NCBI GenBank assembly: GCA_948579315.1
Contig: CAPAOL010000040.1
Span: 1-31,696, forward strand
Reading direction: 5' to 3'
DNA from: an uncultured Phocaeicola sp.
Lineage (GTDB): Bacteria; Bacteroidota; Bacteroidia; Bacteroidales; Bacteroidaceae
DNA: 31,696 bases
In this document: piece by piece, positions 1 to 7,644 of the stretch
Layout: each line of letters starts with the position of its first letter
Numbering within the stretch: position 1 is the stretch's first letter
Notes under the pieces: generated by a model
The model's database searches: none
Seen by the model: only the letters and a program-made list of their open reading frames with translations
Told to the model about the DNA's origin: nothing
Made by a program: the position numbers and the translations under genes

Positions 1-92
1 CATCCGACAAAGATAGGGATTTTAACTAATTCCCCCAAATTTTCAAACTGAGCCTGAATATCCCTTCTTAAGATAACCAACACAAAATAAAA

Positions 93-128
93 AAAGATCT
101 TCTAAAATTATAATTTTAGAAGATCTTT
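93..128 (-). terminator. Intrinsic terminator of tRNA-Gln
   Basis: A perfect 36-base palindrome with 18-base arms begins AAAGATCTTC and ends GAAGATCTTT. Read on the minus strand it lies 24 bases beyond the tRNA 3' end and is followed by a T-rich tract (TTTTTATTTTG). Hairpin plus U-tract is the standard rho-independent design. The exact symmetry means it could also stop transcription coming from the left on the plus strand, although the U-tract is poorer in that direction. Confidence 0.8.
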
Positions 129-151
129 GTCTTTGACAAGTGATTTGTCTG

Positions 152-222
152 TTGGGATACCAGGATTCGAACCTGGAAAAACAGGACCAGAATCTGTTGT
201 GTTACCATTACACCATATCCCA
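152..222 (-). tRNA. tRNA-Gln (CUG anticodon)
   Basis: The minus strand folds as a complete cloverleaf. The acceptor stem TGGGATA pairs with TATCCCA, with discriminator A. The D-arm is GTGTAATGGTAACAC. The anticodon loop is TTCTGGT, giving CTG at positions 34-36. The T-arm is CCAGG-TTCGAAT-CCTGG. The U1-A72 pair and CUG anticodon fit glutamine. The last anticodon-stem pair (31-39) is an A-C mismatch, which is unusual. The 3' CCA is not encoded and must be added by the CCA enzyme. Assignment was by eye; a tRNA covariance-model scan would settle it. Confidence 0.93.
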
Positions 223-260
223 ATTTTCCTATCAAAACACCCGTTTTGATTTTGACGCTG

Positions 261-291
261 CAAAGATACGGCTTTTTATTTAATCCACAAA
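261..291 (-). promoter_or_regulatory. Promoter of tRNA-Gln
   Basis: On the minus strand TTTG (288-291) is followed after 19 bases by TATCTTTG (261-268). This matches the Bacteroidetes primary sigma consensus TTTG-N19-21-TAnnTTTG. It would place the transcript start about 30 bases before the tRNA 5' end. Confidence 0.75.
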
Positions 292-482
292 TTTTTGAAG
301 CTTTTTTTTCTAATCAAGATTCTTTTTTTCTCCATTTGCCTTCTTTTCCGGCCTTCCTTATCCTTCTTGACCGTGTATCATCATTCTAGACTTAACATAA
401 CAATAAAAAGATTCTCTAACTAAAAAAAACAAAAACCGAATATATTTAATGCACATTTTTTCGCTAGAATGAGAAAACCAAG

Positions 483-490
483 TATCTTTG
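483..490 (+). promoter_or_regulatory. Putative -7 element for rsfS-ftsH
   Basis: TATCTTTG matches the Bacteroidetes -7 consensus exactly and lies 52 bases before the rsfS start. No good TTTG -33 box is visible at 19-21 bases upstream, only a T-run near 456-461, so the call rests on the -7 box alone. Confidence 0.5.
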
Positions 491-542
491 TGCATTGTTG
501 TAAATACATATATTAGAATAATCAGTTGTTAATAACATTATA

Positions 543-902
543 ATGAACGAAGCAGAGACTTTAGTAAAAAAAATAACAGAAGGCATTCAAGAAAAGAAAG
601 GTAAAAACATTGTAATAGCGGACCTCACCGCCATTAATGATACCATTTGCAGCTATTTCGTAATCTGTCAAGGTAATTCCCCAAGTCAAGTTACAGCTAT
701 CGTTGACTCAGTCAAGGAATATGTACATAAAGAAATAAATGACAAACCTACGGGAATAGACGGACTGAGAAACGCAGAATGGGTTGCAATGGACTACAGT
801 GATGTACTGGTACATGTCTTTTTGCCGGAAACAAGAAATTTTTATAATCTGGAACATTTATGGGCAGATGCCAAACTAACCCAAATTCCTGATCTAGACT
901 AA
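543..902 (+). CDS. rsfS: Ribosomal silencing factor RsfS
   Basis: This 119-residue protein is the usual size for the RsfS/YbeB/Iojap family. Family features include an N-terminal helix, a conserved core around ICSYFVICQGNS, and WVAMDYSDVLVHVF followed by R-N-F-YNLE-LW near residues 78-106. RsfS binds ribosomal protein uL14 on the large subunit and blocks joining with the small subunit, reducing translation in starvation. The ATG at 543 is the only sensible start. No Shine-Dalgarno is present, as is usual in this phylum. It sits 17 bases before ftsH and is probably co-transcribed with it. The rsfS-ftsH-cdsA order is, from memory, common in Bacteroidetes. Confidence 0.95.
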   Translation: MNEAETLVKKITEGIQEKKGKNIVIADLTAINDTICSYFVICQGNSPSQVTAIVDSVKEYVHKEINDKPTGIDGLRNAEWVAMDYSDVLVHVFLPETRNFYNLEHLWADAKLTQIPDLD

Positions 903-919
903 TCCAATACAGAATCAAA

Positions 920-2926
920 ATGAGTGAAAATACCAATAATAAACCAAAGATAAACATGCCACGCTTCAATTTGAGTTGGCTGTATGTTATCATTGCCATG
1001 AGTTTTGCCATCCTCTACTTTTCCAATCAAGAAGGAGGAATTGACAAACAAATAACATATACCGAGTTTAAAGATATGATAAACAAGGGATATGCCAATA
1101 AAATAATTGCATACGATGACAATACGGTAGAAATGTACATTAAACCGGAATTTGTTAAAGATGTATTTAAAAATGACTATAAAAAAGTAGGTCGTAATCC
1201 AGCCTTGAACGTAGAAATAGGTTCCATGGAGTCATTGGATAAATTCATGGAAAAGGCACAGGAAGAAGGTCATTTTACCGGATCTATCAGTTATGAAAAG
1301 AAACGCGACTACTTCGGTGCATTATTTTGGAATATCGCTCCGTTTTTACTGTTGATCGGTATCTGGATGTTTGCCATGCGCCGCATGAGCGGCGGAGCAG
1401 GGGCCGGAGGCGCCAATCCGTTCAACGTAGGTAAAAGCAAAGCTCAGGTATACGAAAAAGGAGACAAAACTAACCGGATTACTTTTAAAGATGTAGCCGG
1501 ACAAGCGGAAGCTAAACAAGAAGTGGAGGAAATTGTAGAGTTTCTGAAACAACCTCAGAAATACACGGAGCTGGGAGGTAAGATACCTAAAGGCGCTTTA
1601 CTGGTAGGCCCTCCGGGAACCGGTAAGACTTTGCTGGCAAAAGCTGTTGCCGGTGAGGCGGATGTACCTTTCTTTTCGCTTTCAGGTTCTGACTTTGTGG
1701 AAATGTTTGTCGGAGTAGGTGCATCCCGTGTACGTGACTTGTTCCGCCAGGCGAAAGAGAAAGCTCCTTGCATTATTTTCATTGATGAAATTGACGCAGT
1801 AGGACGTGCCCGTGGCAAAAATCCAAGCATGGGTGGAAATGATGAACGCGAAAATACATTAAACCAATTATTGACAGAAATGGACGGTTTTGGTTCAAAT
1901 AGCGGTGTGATCATTTTGGCCGCTACCAACCGCGCGGATATATTGGATAAGGCATTATTGCGTGCCGGTCGTTTTGACCGCCAGATTCATGTTGACTTAC
2001 CCGACTTAAACGAACGTAAAGAAGTATTCGGAGTACATTTGAAGCCTTTAAAACTGGACGAAAGTGTTGATCTGGATTTGCTCGCCCGTCAAACTCCGGG
2101 ATTCAGTGGGGCAGATATTGCCAATGTATGTAATGAAGCAGCACTGATCGCCGCCCGCCATGGTAAGAATGCGGTTGGGAAACAAGATTTTCTAGATGCT
2201 GTAGACCGTATTATCGGTGGTTTGGAAAAGAAAACCAAAATCATGACTGCCGAAGAAAAGCGTACTATTGCCTTACACGAAGCCGGTCACGCTACGCTGT
2301 CTTGGTTTTTGGAACATGCCAATCCTTTGATTAAGGTAACCATTGTTCCCCGTGGACGTGCATTGGGAGCCGCATGGTATTTGCCCGAAGAACGGCAGAT
2401 CACAACCAAAGAGCAGATGCTGGATGAAATGTGTGCCACTTTAGGGGGACGTGCAGCCGAAGAACTGTTCACCGGACATATTTCAACCGGTGCCATGAAC
2501 GATTTGGAACGTGTGACAAAACAATCATATGGAATGATTGCTTATGCCGGAATGAGTGAAAAGTTACCCAACTTATGTTATTACAGCAACGATGAATACT
2601 CTTTCAGCAAGCCTTACAGTGAACGTACAGCCGAACTGATTGACGAAGAAGTGAAAAGAATGATCAACGAACAATATGATCGGGCAAAAGCAATATTATC
2701 CGAACATAAAGATGGTCACAACGAGCTGGCCCGTCTGTTGGTTGAAAAAGAAGTAATTTTCGCCGAAGATGTGGAACGCATTTTTGGCAAACGCCCCTGG
2801 ACTTCACGTTCAGAAGAAATTATGGCTTTAGAAGCTACAGCAAAACCAGTAGAAGTAACCGAAGATTTTGAAGAGAAGAATTCTTCAGATTCTGAGGAAA
2901 AGGAAAAAGAAAAAAAAGAAGTATAA
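920..2926 (+). CDS. ftsH: ATP-dependent zinc metalloprotease FtsH
   Basis: This 668-residue, membrane-anchored AAA+ protease degrades misfolded membrane proteins and regulatory proteins. It has a cytoplasmic N-terminus, a first membrane helix (about residues 18-36), a periplasmic domain and a second helix (about 131-153). A Gly-rich linker follows, then the AAA domain with Walker A GPPGTGKT (230-237), Walker B IIFIDE (285-290) and second-region-of-homology arginines in RAGRFDR. The M41 protease domain carries the zinc site HEAGH (453-457) and a downstream acidic ligand in AMNDLE. All catalytic residues are present. The C-terminal 20 or so residues are a low-complexity Glu/Lys tail. The ATG at 920 gives a normal N-terminus. 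The next gene, cdsA, follows after a hairpin-rich spacer. Confidence 0.98.
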   Translation: MSENTNNKPKINMPRFNLSWLYVIIAMSFAILYFSNQEGGIDKQITYTEFKDMINKGYANKIIAYDDNTVEMYIKPEFVKDVFKNDYKKVGRNPALNVEIGSMESLDKFMEKAQEEGHFTGSISYEKKRDYFGALFWNIAPFLLLIGIWMFAMRRMSGGAGAGGANPFNVGKSKAQVYEKGDKTNRITFKDVAGQAEAKQEVEEIVEFLKQPQKYTELGGKIPKGALLVGPPGTGKTLLAKAVAGEADVPFFSLSGSDFVEMFVGVGASRVRDLFRQAKEKAPCIIFIDEIDAVGRARGKNPSMGGNDERENTLNQLLTEMDGFGSNSGVIILAATNRADILDKALLRAGRFDRQIHVDLPDLNERKEVFGVHLKPLKLDESVDLDLLARQTPGFSGADIANVCNEAALIAARHGKNAVGKQDFLDAVDRIIGGLEKKTKIMTAEEKRTIALHEAGHATLSWFLEHANPLIKVTIVPRGRALGAAWYLPEERQITTKEQMLDEMCATLGGRAAEELFTGHISTGAMNDLERVTKQSYGMIAYAGMSEKLPNLCYYSNDEYSFSKPYSERTAELIDEEVKRMINEQYDRAKAILSEHKDGHNELARLLVEKEVIFAEDVERIFGKRPWTSRSEEIMALEATAKPVEVTEDFEEKNSSDSEEKEKEKKEV

Positions 2927-2930
2927 CATC

Positions 2931-3053
2931 GTAGAAAGATCTGTCAACTATATAAGCATTGTCATTCTGAATGATACAAAGAGTCCGTAATAATCCAGAT
3001 ATATCCGGATTCTTCATGGTCACTCAGAATGATAAAAAAACAGATCTTCTACT
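2931..3053. repeat. Nested imperfect palindrome between ftsH and cdsA
   Basis: Outer arms GTAGAAAGATCTG (2931-2943) and CAGATCTTCTAC (3041-3052) are complementary apart from one extra A. Inside them, 2961-2986 (starting GTCATTCTGAATGA) pairs imperfectly with 3007-3034 (ending CTCAGAATGATA), and AATCC/GGATT pairs near the centre. The inner core resembles the intergenic palindromes beginning TCATTCTGAG that I recall from several Bacteroidetes genomes. That family link is from memory and unverified. It would lie in the ftsH-cdsA transcript as a long stem-loop ending just before cdsA, so it could attenuate transcription or stabilise the upstream mRNA. Confidence 0.65.
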
Positions 3054-3084
3054 TTGATTTTTGAATCACTTAAGACTAACGACC

Positions 3085-3924
3085 GTGAAAAGCAATTTCT
3101 TACAACGTGCCATAACCGGAATTATTTTTGTTGCAGTACTGATAGGCTGCATCGTGGGAGGGGCTGTCTCATTCGGCATCCTATTTGCCATTATCAGCGC
3201 ATTGGCAATCAATGAATTCTGTAATTTGGTCAATCATGTAGAAGGAATACAAGTAAATAAACGTATATGTATTCTCAGCGGAATTTTTCTTTTCCTGTGC
3301 TTTTTCTATTTTGGAATAGATCCTTCACAAACAGGTATATTTATTCCTTATTTAGCTTTATTTATTTATCTGATGGTCAGCGAACTTTATTTGAAAAAAG
3401 AAAACCCGCTGAATAATTGGGCTTATGCCATGTTAAGCCAGATGTATATTGCCTTGCCATTCGCTTTGCTGAATGTATTGGCTTTCCATTCGGACGAAAC
3501 AGCCAGCCTTTCACAATACAACGCTATTCTCCCACTATCTATTTTTATATTCAACTGGGTGAATGATACAGGTGCTTACTGTACAGGCATGCTATTTGGC
3601 AAACATAAACTATTTGAACGCATCTCTCCTAAGAAGTCATGGGAAGGCTCTATTGGCGGCGGCATTTTCTGTATCATAGCTTCTTTCCTGCTATCTCACT
3701 TCTTCCCTTTCATGTCTACCGGAGTATGGATCGGACTAGCATTGACAGTGGTAGTATTCGGAACCTGGGGAGATTTAACGGAATCTTTATTAAAACGCCG
3801 TCTAGGCATCAAAGATTCGGGCAATATTTTACCGGGACACGGTGGAATGCTCGACCGTTTTGACAGCGCGATTCTCGCAATCCCGGCAGCAGTAGTCTAT
3901 CTGTATGTAGTTTCTTTATTTTAA
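3085..3924 (+). CDS. cdsA: Phosphatidate cytidylyltransferase
   Basis: CdsA makes CDP-diacylglycerol from phosphatidate and CTP, the branch point for all membrane phospholipids. This is a polytopic inner-membrane protein with about eight hydrophobic segments. The C-terminal signature is complete: SPKKSWEGSIGG, then GDLTESLLKRRLGIKDSG and LPGHGGMLDRFDS. I chose GTG at 3085, which gives 279 residues beginning MKSNFLQRAITGI, the typical start of this family. A TTG at 3061 would add eight residues but lies only a few bases after the hairpin. Its last 9 bases overlap the converging nigD-like gene. Its product feeds the cardiolipin synthase encoded at 27923-29359. Confidence 0.95.
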   Translation: MKSNFLQRAITGIIFVAVLIGCIVGGAVSFGILFAIISALAINEFCNLVNHVEGIQVNKRICILSGIFLFLCFFYFGIDPSQTGIFIPYLALFIYLMVSELYLKKENPLNNWAYAMLSQMYIALPFALLNVLAFHSDETASLSQYNAILPLSIFIFNWVNDTGAYCTGMLFGKHKLFERISPKKSWEGSIGGGIFCIIASFLLSHFFPFMSTGVWIGLALTVVVFGTWGDLTESLLKRRLGIKDSGNILPGHGGMLDRFDSAILAIPAAVVYLYVVSLF

Positions 3925-4650
3925 CTCCGCCAAATCCAAAGGATTAAAGCCCGGTACATCCTCGCCAGTGAGCGGATAAGAGAAAATATATGTTTTTTCT
4001 TCCCCGTCCACAGGATTAACCAATACCTTTATTCCTTTCAATTCACTGTTTTCCGGTGAATAATCATCTAATTTAAAAGAAACCATACCAGGTACCAATC
4101 TGCCCTGACTTCCGTTGTTATTATAGCGGAGTTCCAAATGCGCATATCCGTCCTTTGTCCAAGGAATCATCTCATTCACAACCAGATTAAGAATAGGTTT
4201 CTGCGGACTGGGAAAATTCAACATAAAACGTACATTCAGATAGTCATCAGAAGGCCACATATCCTTGATCTGTACTTTCATATTTCCAATACTGTCCATA
4301 TTATCGGGGGTCAATCCGATAATTTTCTGAACAGGTACTAAGGTATAGTCATTCAAACGGATATTATAAGCAAATCCACTTTCACCGGCTTCCAAAAAAG
4401 AATAATTTCCAAAAATCCGTTCTCCTGCCTTCAAATCCCGGTAAGGAACAATATGCTGCACCACCCACAACTTCTCTCCGTTGTCCAACACCAAATAAGG
4501 AGCATCATACTGAGGTTGTTTTTCTACGGTAGCCATAGCTATAGTCACCGTACTGTCCGGATCACTTTCATCATTACCACAAGATGAAAAGGCGAATACT
4601 CCGCTCAAAAGAAGCATCGCCCCTAACATAGATTGAAAAAAATATTTCAT
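3916..4650 (-). CDS. NigD-like lipoprotein
   Basis: This 244-residue secreted lipoprotein has an N-terminal hydrophobic signal and a lipobox ending FSSC (Cys24). An acidic stretch GNDESDPD follows the cysteine, as in many surface-exposed Bacteroidetes lipoproteins. The body (beta-rich, with DDYLNVRFMLNF and LNLVVNEM near the middle) fits the NigD-like family, N- and C-terminal domains (recognised by eye). NigD was first named from a bacteriocin-linked locus, but most family members have no known function. It is downstream of surE-lpxB on the same strand with a 56-base gap and may be the last gene of that operon. It overlaps the 3' end of cdsA tail to tail. Confidence 0.8.
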   Translation of the reverse strand: MKYFFQSMLGAMLLLSGVFAFSSCGNDESDPDSTVTIAMATVEKQPQYDAPYLVLDNGEKLWVVQHIVPYRDLKAGERIFGNYSFLEAGESGFAYNIRLNDYTLVPVQKIIGLTPDNMDSIGNMKVQIKDMWPSDDYLNVRFMLNFPSPQKPILNLVVNEMIPWTKDGYAHLELRYNNNGSQGRLVPGMVSFKLDDYSPENSELKGIKVLVNPVDGEEKTYIFSYPLTGEDVPGFNPLDLAELK

Positions 4651-4706
4651 ATACTTCCAGGGTTTAAGTTGTTTACCCGAAAGAACAAAAAGAGATCGTG
4701 AAAAGT

Positions 4707-5846
4707 TTATTTCTTCAACAAAGCTACCATTTCACGGGCTGCTGTCCCCGAAGCTCCTGCCGGACCTAAAATCTGAATAATACGATCATACTCTTCCAAC
4801 ACCTTATTTCTGTATACCTTATTATATAAAAGAGATTCTAACTCTGAACGCACGTTATCCACCGTCATCGTATCCGCCACCAGTTCACGAACCACTTCCT
4901 TGTCGGCTACCAGATTAACCAACGAAATATATTTCACTTTTAGAATATGCCGGCGAAGAAAAGCGATAAATTTCCCTACCGGAGTATAGTAACACACCAC
5001 TTGAGGAACACGGAAAAGAGCTGTTTCCAAAGTTGCAGTGCCCGAAGTCACCAATGCCGCCTGCGCGTGCTGCAACAACCTGTAGGTCTGTCCGAATATG
5101 ATTTTAACCGGTACATTTGGATTTATATAATCCGAATAATAGGCAGGGTCCATCCCCGGAGCCCCTGCCAGCACCAATTGATAATCTTTGGTAAACGGAG
5201 CAGCAGCCTCCAGCATCATCGGCAGGTTGTCTTTGATTTCCTGTTTCCGGCTGCCCGCCAACAATGCGATAACGGGCTTTTCGGACAAGCCATTATCCGC
5301 CACAAATTCCGGAAATCCATCCGGATGTTCCTTACAATAAGCATCCACTGCATCTACACAAGGATTACCCACATAATGAACAGGGTACTGATGTCCGGCA
5401 AAAAACTCAACCTCAAAAGGCAGGATGGAAAACAGTTCGTCCACATCCCGCTTGATATTTTTAATCCTATACTCTTTCCAAGCCCATATTTTAGGAGAAA
5501 TATAATAGTAGACAGGTATTTTCGTCTGCTTCTTTATAAACTCGGCTATTTTCAGGTTAAAGCCGGGATAATCCACCAGAATCACTACATCAGGAGCCCA
5601 ACGAACAATGTCCTGCTTACATTCTTTCATATTCCGAAAGATAGTACGCAAATGCAACAACACCGGGATAAAACCCATATAAGCCAATTCTTTGTAATGC
5701 TTCACCCGCGTTCCACCAACAGCCGTCATCAAGTCCCCGCCAAAGAAACGGAATTCTGCTTCCGGATCTTCCTGTATCAAGGCACGCATTAAATTAGATG
5801 CGTGCAAATCGCCTGATGCCTCGCCTACTATCAAATAGTATTTCAT
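4707..5846 (-). CDS. lpxB: Lipid-A-disaccharide synthase
   Basis: LpxB joins UDP-2,3-diacylglucosamine to lipid X to form the lipid A disaccharide at the cytoplasmic face of the inner membrane. At 379 residues it is standard length for GT19. Visible family features are the N-terminal GEASGD motif (8-13), FFGGDLM, VDYPGFNLKIA, YYISPKIWAWKEYR, YVGNPCVDA, the ALLAGSRKQEI donor-binding segment and LVTSGTATLE. Its ATG overlaps the surE stop by four bases (ATGA), so translation is probably coupled. The surE-lpxB pairing is, from memory, frequent in Bacteroidetes. Confidence 0.97.
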   Translation of the reverse strand: MKYYLIVGEASGDLHASNLMRALIQEDPEAEFRFFGGDLMTAVGGTRVKHYKELAYMGFIPVLLHLRTIFRNMKECKQDIVRWAPDVVILVDYPGFNLKIAEFIKKQTKIPVYYYISPKIWAWKEYRIKNIKRDVDELFSILPFEVEFFAGHQYPVHYVGNPCVDAVDAYCKEHPDGFPEFVADNGLSEKPVIALLAGSRKQEIKDNLPMMLEAAAPFTKDYQLVLAGAPGMDPAYYSDYINPNVPVKIIFGQTYRLLQHAQAALVTSGTATLETALFRVPQVVCYYTPVGKFIAFLRRHILKVKYISLVNLVADKEVVRELVADTMTVDNVRSELESLLYNKVYRNKVLEEYDRIIQILGPAGASGTAAREMVALLKK

Positions 5847-6616
5847 ACTTCCAGATTCCAGTTTTTCAACTCATTCATCATCCCATAAGCAGTCACATCA
5901 ATTTGGGTCGGAGTTACCGCCACATACCCATGTCCTAATGCCCAGTGATCCGAATCTTCCGCTTCCGGTTCATAGTTATCAAACTCTCCGGTCAGCCAGA
6001 AATACTCTCCCCCCCGAGGATGCAGACTACGCTTCCATTCATTAATCCAAGCCCCATTCGTCTGACGGCAGATGCGTACCCCTTTCAAGGAAGCTGTATC
6101 CGGAAAGTTCACATTCAAGCAAATCCCCAAAGGCAAGCCATGCTCCAGGACCTGCTCAGTAATACGGCGTATATAAGGCAGCGATGAAGAGAAATCAGCA
6201 TCCGCAAAATGATTACATAATGAATATCCGATAGAAGAGATCCCCTTCAGACACCCTTCAATCACTACCCCCATCGTACCGGAATAATGCACATTCACTG
6301 AAGAATTATCACCGTGGTTTATTCCACCTATCACCACATCGGGACGACGGGGAACCACCGTATGCAATGCCAGTTTCACACAATCTACCGGTGTGCCCGT
6401 ACATTTATACACAGTCAAATCCTCCTCTTCACGTACCTTGTAATACTTCACAGGATGCTCGGAAGTGATCGCCCCCGAAGCTCCCGAACGAGGACCGTCC
6501 GGTGCCATTACGATTATCTCACCCATTCCACGCAACCCGCGTATCAATTCATTCAATCCCTTAGCTTCCACGCCGTCATCATTTGACAGCAATATCAACG
6601 GTTTTTCTTTCTTCAT
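5843..6616 (-). CDS. surE: 5'/3'-nucleotidase SurE
   Basis: SurE dephosphorylates nucleoside 5'- and 3'-monophosphates with a divalent metal and is linked to stationary-phase survival. The 257-residue protein carries the N-terminal metal site LLSNDDGV (Asp13, Asp14), the GPRSGASGA loop (Ser44), TGTPVDCVKLAL, and GGINHGDN (Asn100). These are the four conserved metal-site residues of the family. VTPTQIDVTAYG near the C-terminus is also typical. It is the first gene of the leftward run with lpxB and is transcribed away from parAB. Confidence 0.97.
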   Translation of the reverse strand: MKKEKPLILLSNDDGVEAKGLNELIRGLRGMGEIIVMAPDGPRSGASGAITSEHPVKYYKVREEEDLTVYKCTGTPVDCVKLALHTVVPRRPDVVIGGINHGDNSSVNVHYSGTMGVVIEGCLKGISSIGYSLCNHFADADFSSSLPYIRRITEQVLEHGLPLGICLNVNFPDTASLKGVRICRQTNGAWINEWKRSLHPRGGEYFWLTGEFDNYEPEAEDSDHWALGHGYVAVTPTQIDVTAYGMMNELKNWNLEV

Positions 6617-6642
6617 ATTTTTCCACTCTTTTTCTCGGAGCG

Positions 6643-6650
6643 TAAAGATA
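6643..6650 (-). promoter_or_regulatory. Putative -7 element for surE-lpxB
   Basis: The minus strand reads TATCTTTA, one base from the TAnnTTTG consensus, 27 bases before the surE start. No convincing TTTG -33 box is visible at the right distance, so this is tentative. Confidence 0.35.
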
Positions 6651-6747
6651 CAACTCTTTGCCGGAACTACCCCTCACCGGAAAAGAAAATTATCTTAATG
6701 TTCTACAACCCAGTGCTAAAAATAGAATAGAATTGAATGAAAATTTC

Positions 6748-6755
6748 TATCTTTG
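6748..6755 (+). promoter_or_regulatory. Putative -7 element for parAB
   Basis: TATCTTTG is a perfect Bacteroidetes -7 box. It would give a leader of about 110 bases before the preferred parA start at 6874. The -33 region is not clear. Two near-identical 13-mers lie immediately downstream. Confidence 0.5.
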
Positions 6756-6762
6756 CCGCCGT

Positions 6763-6795
6763 TGAGTTATTAACAAAACCAATGAGTTATCAACA
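6763..6795 (+). repeat. Two 13-base direct repeats in the parA leader
   Basis: TGAGTTATTAACA (6763-6775) and TGAGTTATCAACA (6783-6795) differ at one base and repeat with a 20-base period, about two helical turns. The inner TTATCAACA is one base from the classical DnaA box TTATCCACA, and the other copy is two bases away. They sit at or just after the predicted transcript start, where an autoregulatory protein could bind. DnaA or ParA/ParB binding is inference only. Confidence 0.5.
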
Positions 6796-6873
6796 GTTTT
6801 GCTAATGTCTGCCGTTTTTTATAGGTGCAATCACCTATTATTTGTTACTTCGCAGCGAGAAAAACTGATTAAT

Positions 6874-7641
6874 ATGGGAAAAATTATTGCTTTAGCCAAT
6901 CAAAAAGGTGGCGTAGGTAAAACTACCACAACGATTAACCTCGCAGCTTCTCTGGCAACACTGGAGAAAAAGGTGCTGGTTATTGATGCAGACCCTCAGG
7001 CCAACGCATCATCAGGATTGGGTGTGAACATCAAAGAGGTAGAATGCTCTATCTATGAATGTATTATCAACGAAGCCGATATACGGGAAGCAATTTATAC
7101 CACCGACATTGACGGACTCGACATTGTTTCTTCACACATCGACCTGGTTGGCGCAGAAATAGAAATGCTGAACCTGGAAGACCGCGAGAAGATCATGAAA
7201 AAAGTATTAGCCCCCATGCGGGACGAATATGACTATATCCTGATAGACTGCTCCCCGTCGTTAGGCTTGATAACAATCAATGCGCTGACAGCAGCCGATT
7301 CAGTGATTATCCCTGTTCAATGCGAATATTTTGCATTAGAGGGCATCAGCAAATTGCTGAATACCATTAAGATTATTAAATCGAAACTGAATCCTTCACT
7401 GGAAATAGAAGGCTTCCTGCTGACAATGTTCGATTCACGTCTGCGTCTGGCCAACCAGATTTATGATGAAGTGAAACGCCATTTTCAAGAATTGGTATTC
7501 AAGACAATTATACAGCGTAACGTCAAACTGAGCGAAGCTCCCAGCCACGGCATTCCTGCAATATTGTATGATGCCGACTCTACCGGAGCCAAGAATCATT
7601 TGGCATTGGCACAAGAAATTATAACACGTAACAGTAAGTAA
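6874..7641 (+). CDS. parA: Chromosome-partitioning ATPase ParA (Soj)
   Basis: ParA is a deviant Walker-type ATPase that binds DNA nonspecifically and moves ParB-parS complexes to segregate chromosomes. I chose ATG 6874, which gives 255 residues starting MGKIIALANQKGGVGKTTT, the canonical ParA opening with the signature lysine K11 and K16. The reading frame stays open to a TTG at 6799, but those extra 25 residues do not resemble the family. Other motifs are VIDADPQANAS, ILIDCSPSLGLIT and the C-terminal SEAPSHG. It is 3 bases upstream of parB. Confidence 0.96.
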   Translation: MGKIIALANQKGGVGKTTTTINLAASLATLEKKVLVIDADPQANASSGLGVNIKEVECSIYECIINEADIREAIYTTDIDGLDIVSSHIDLVGAEIEMLNLEDREKIMKKVLAPMRDEYDYILIDCSPSLGLITINALTAADSVIIPVQCEYFALEGISKLLNTIKIIKSKLNPSLEIEGFLLTMFDSRLRLANQIYDEVKRHFQELVFKTIIQRNVKLSEAPSHGIPAILYDADSTGAKNHLALAQEIITRNSK

Positions 7642-7644
7642 ACA

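Larger units (their letters stand above)
223..542. other. Intergenic region tRNA-Gln / rsfS
   Basis: This is a 320-base A/T-rich divergent intergenic region. Besides the tRNA promoter on its left side and a -7 element for rsfS on its right side, it holds homopolymeric T and A tracts. I see no open reading frame, second RNA or repeat in it. Confidence 0.6.

Noticed and set aside
152..222. tRNA-Gln as an integration site for a mobile element
   Set aside because: No integrase gene and no direct repeat of the tRNA 3' end was found in the flanking sequence.
2875..2886. Perfect palindrome GAAGAATTCTTC in the 3' end of ftsH
   Set aside because: It lies in the coding sequence for a low-complexity Glu/Lys tail and is easily explained by GAA/AAG codon runs.
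95..3051. Shared AGATCTTCTA in the tRNA terminator and the ftsH-cdsA palindrome
   Set aside because: A 10-base A/T-rich palindromic match at two places is too short to suggest a common origin.
6799..6873. Upstream extension of parA from a TTG at 6799
   Set aside because: The extra 25 residues do not resemble ParA, and ATG 6874 gives the canonical Walker-containing start and normal length.
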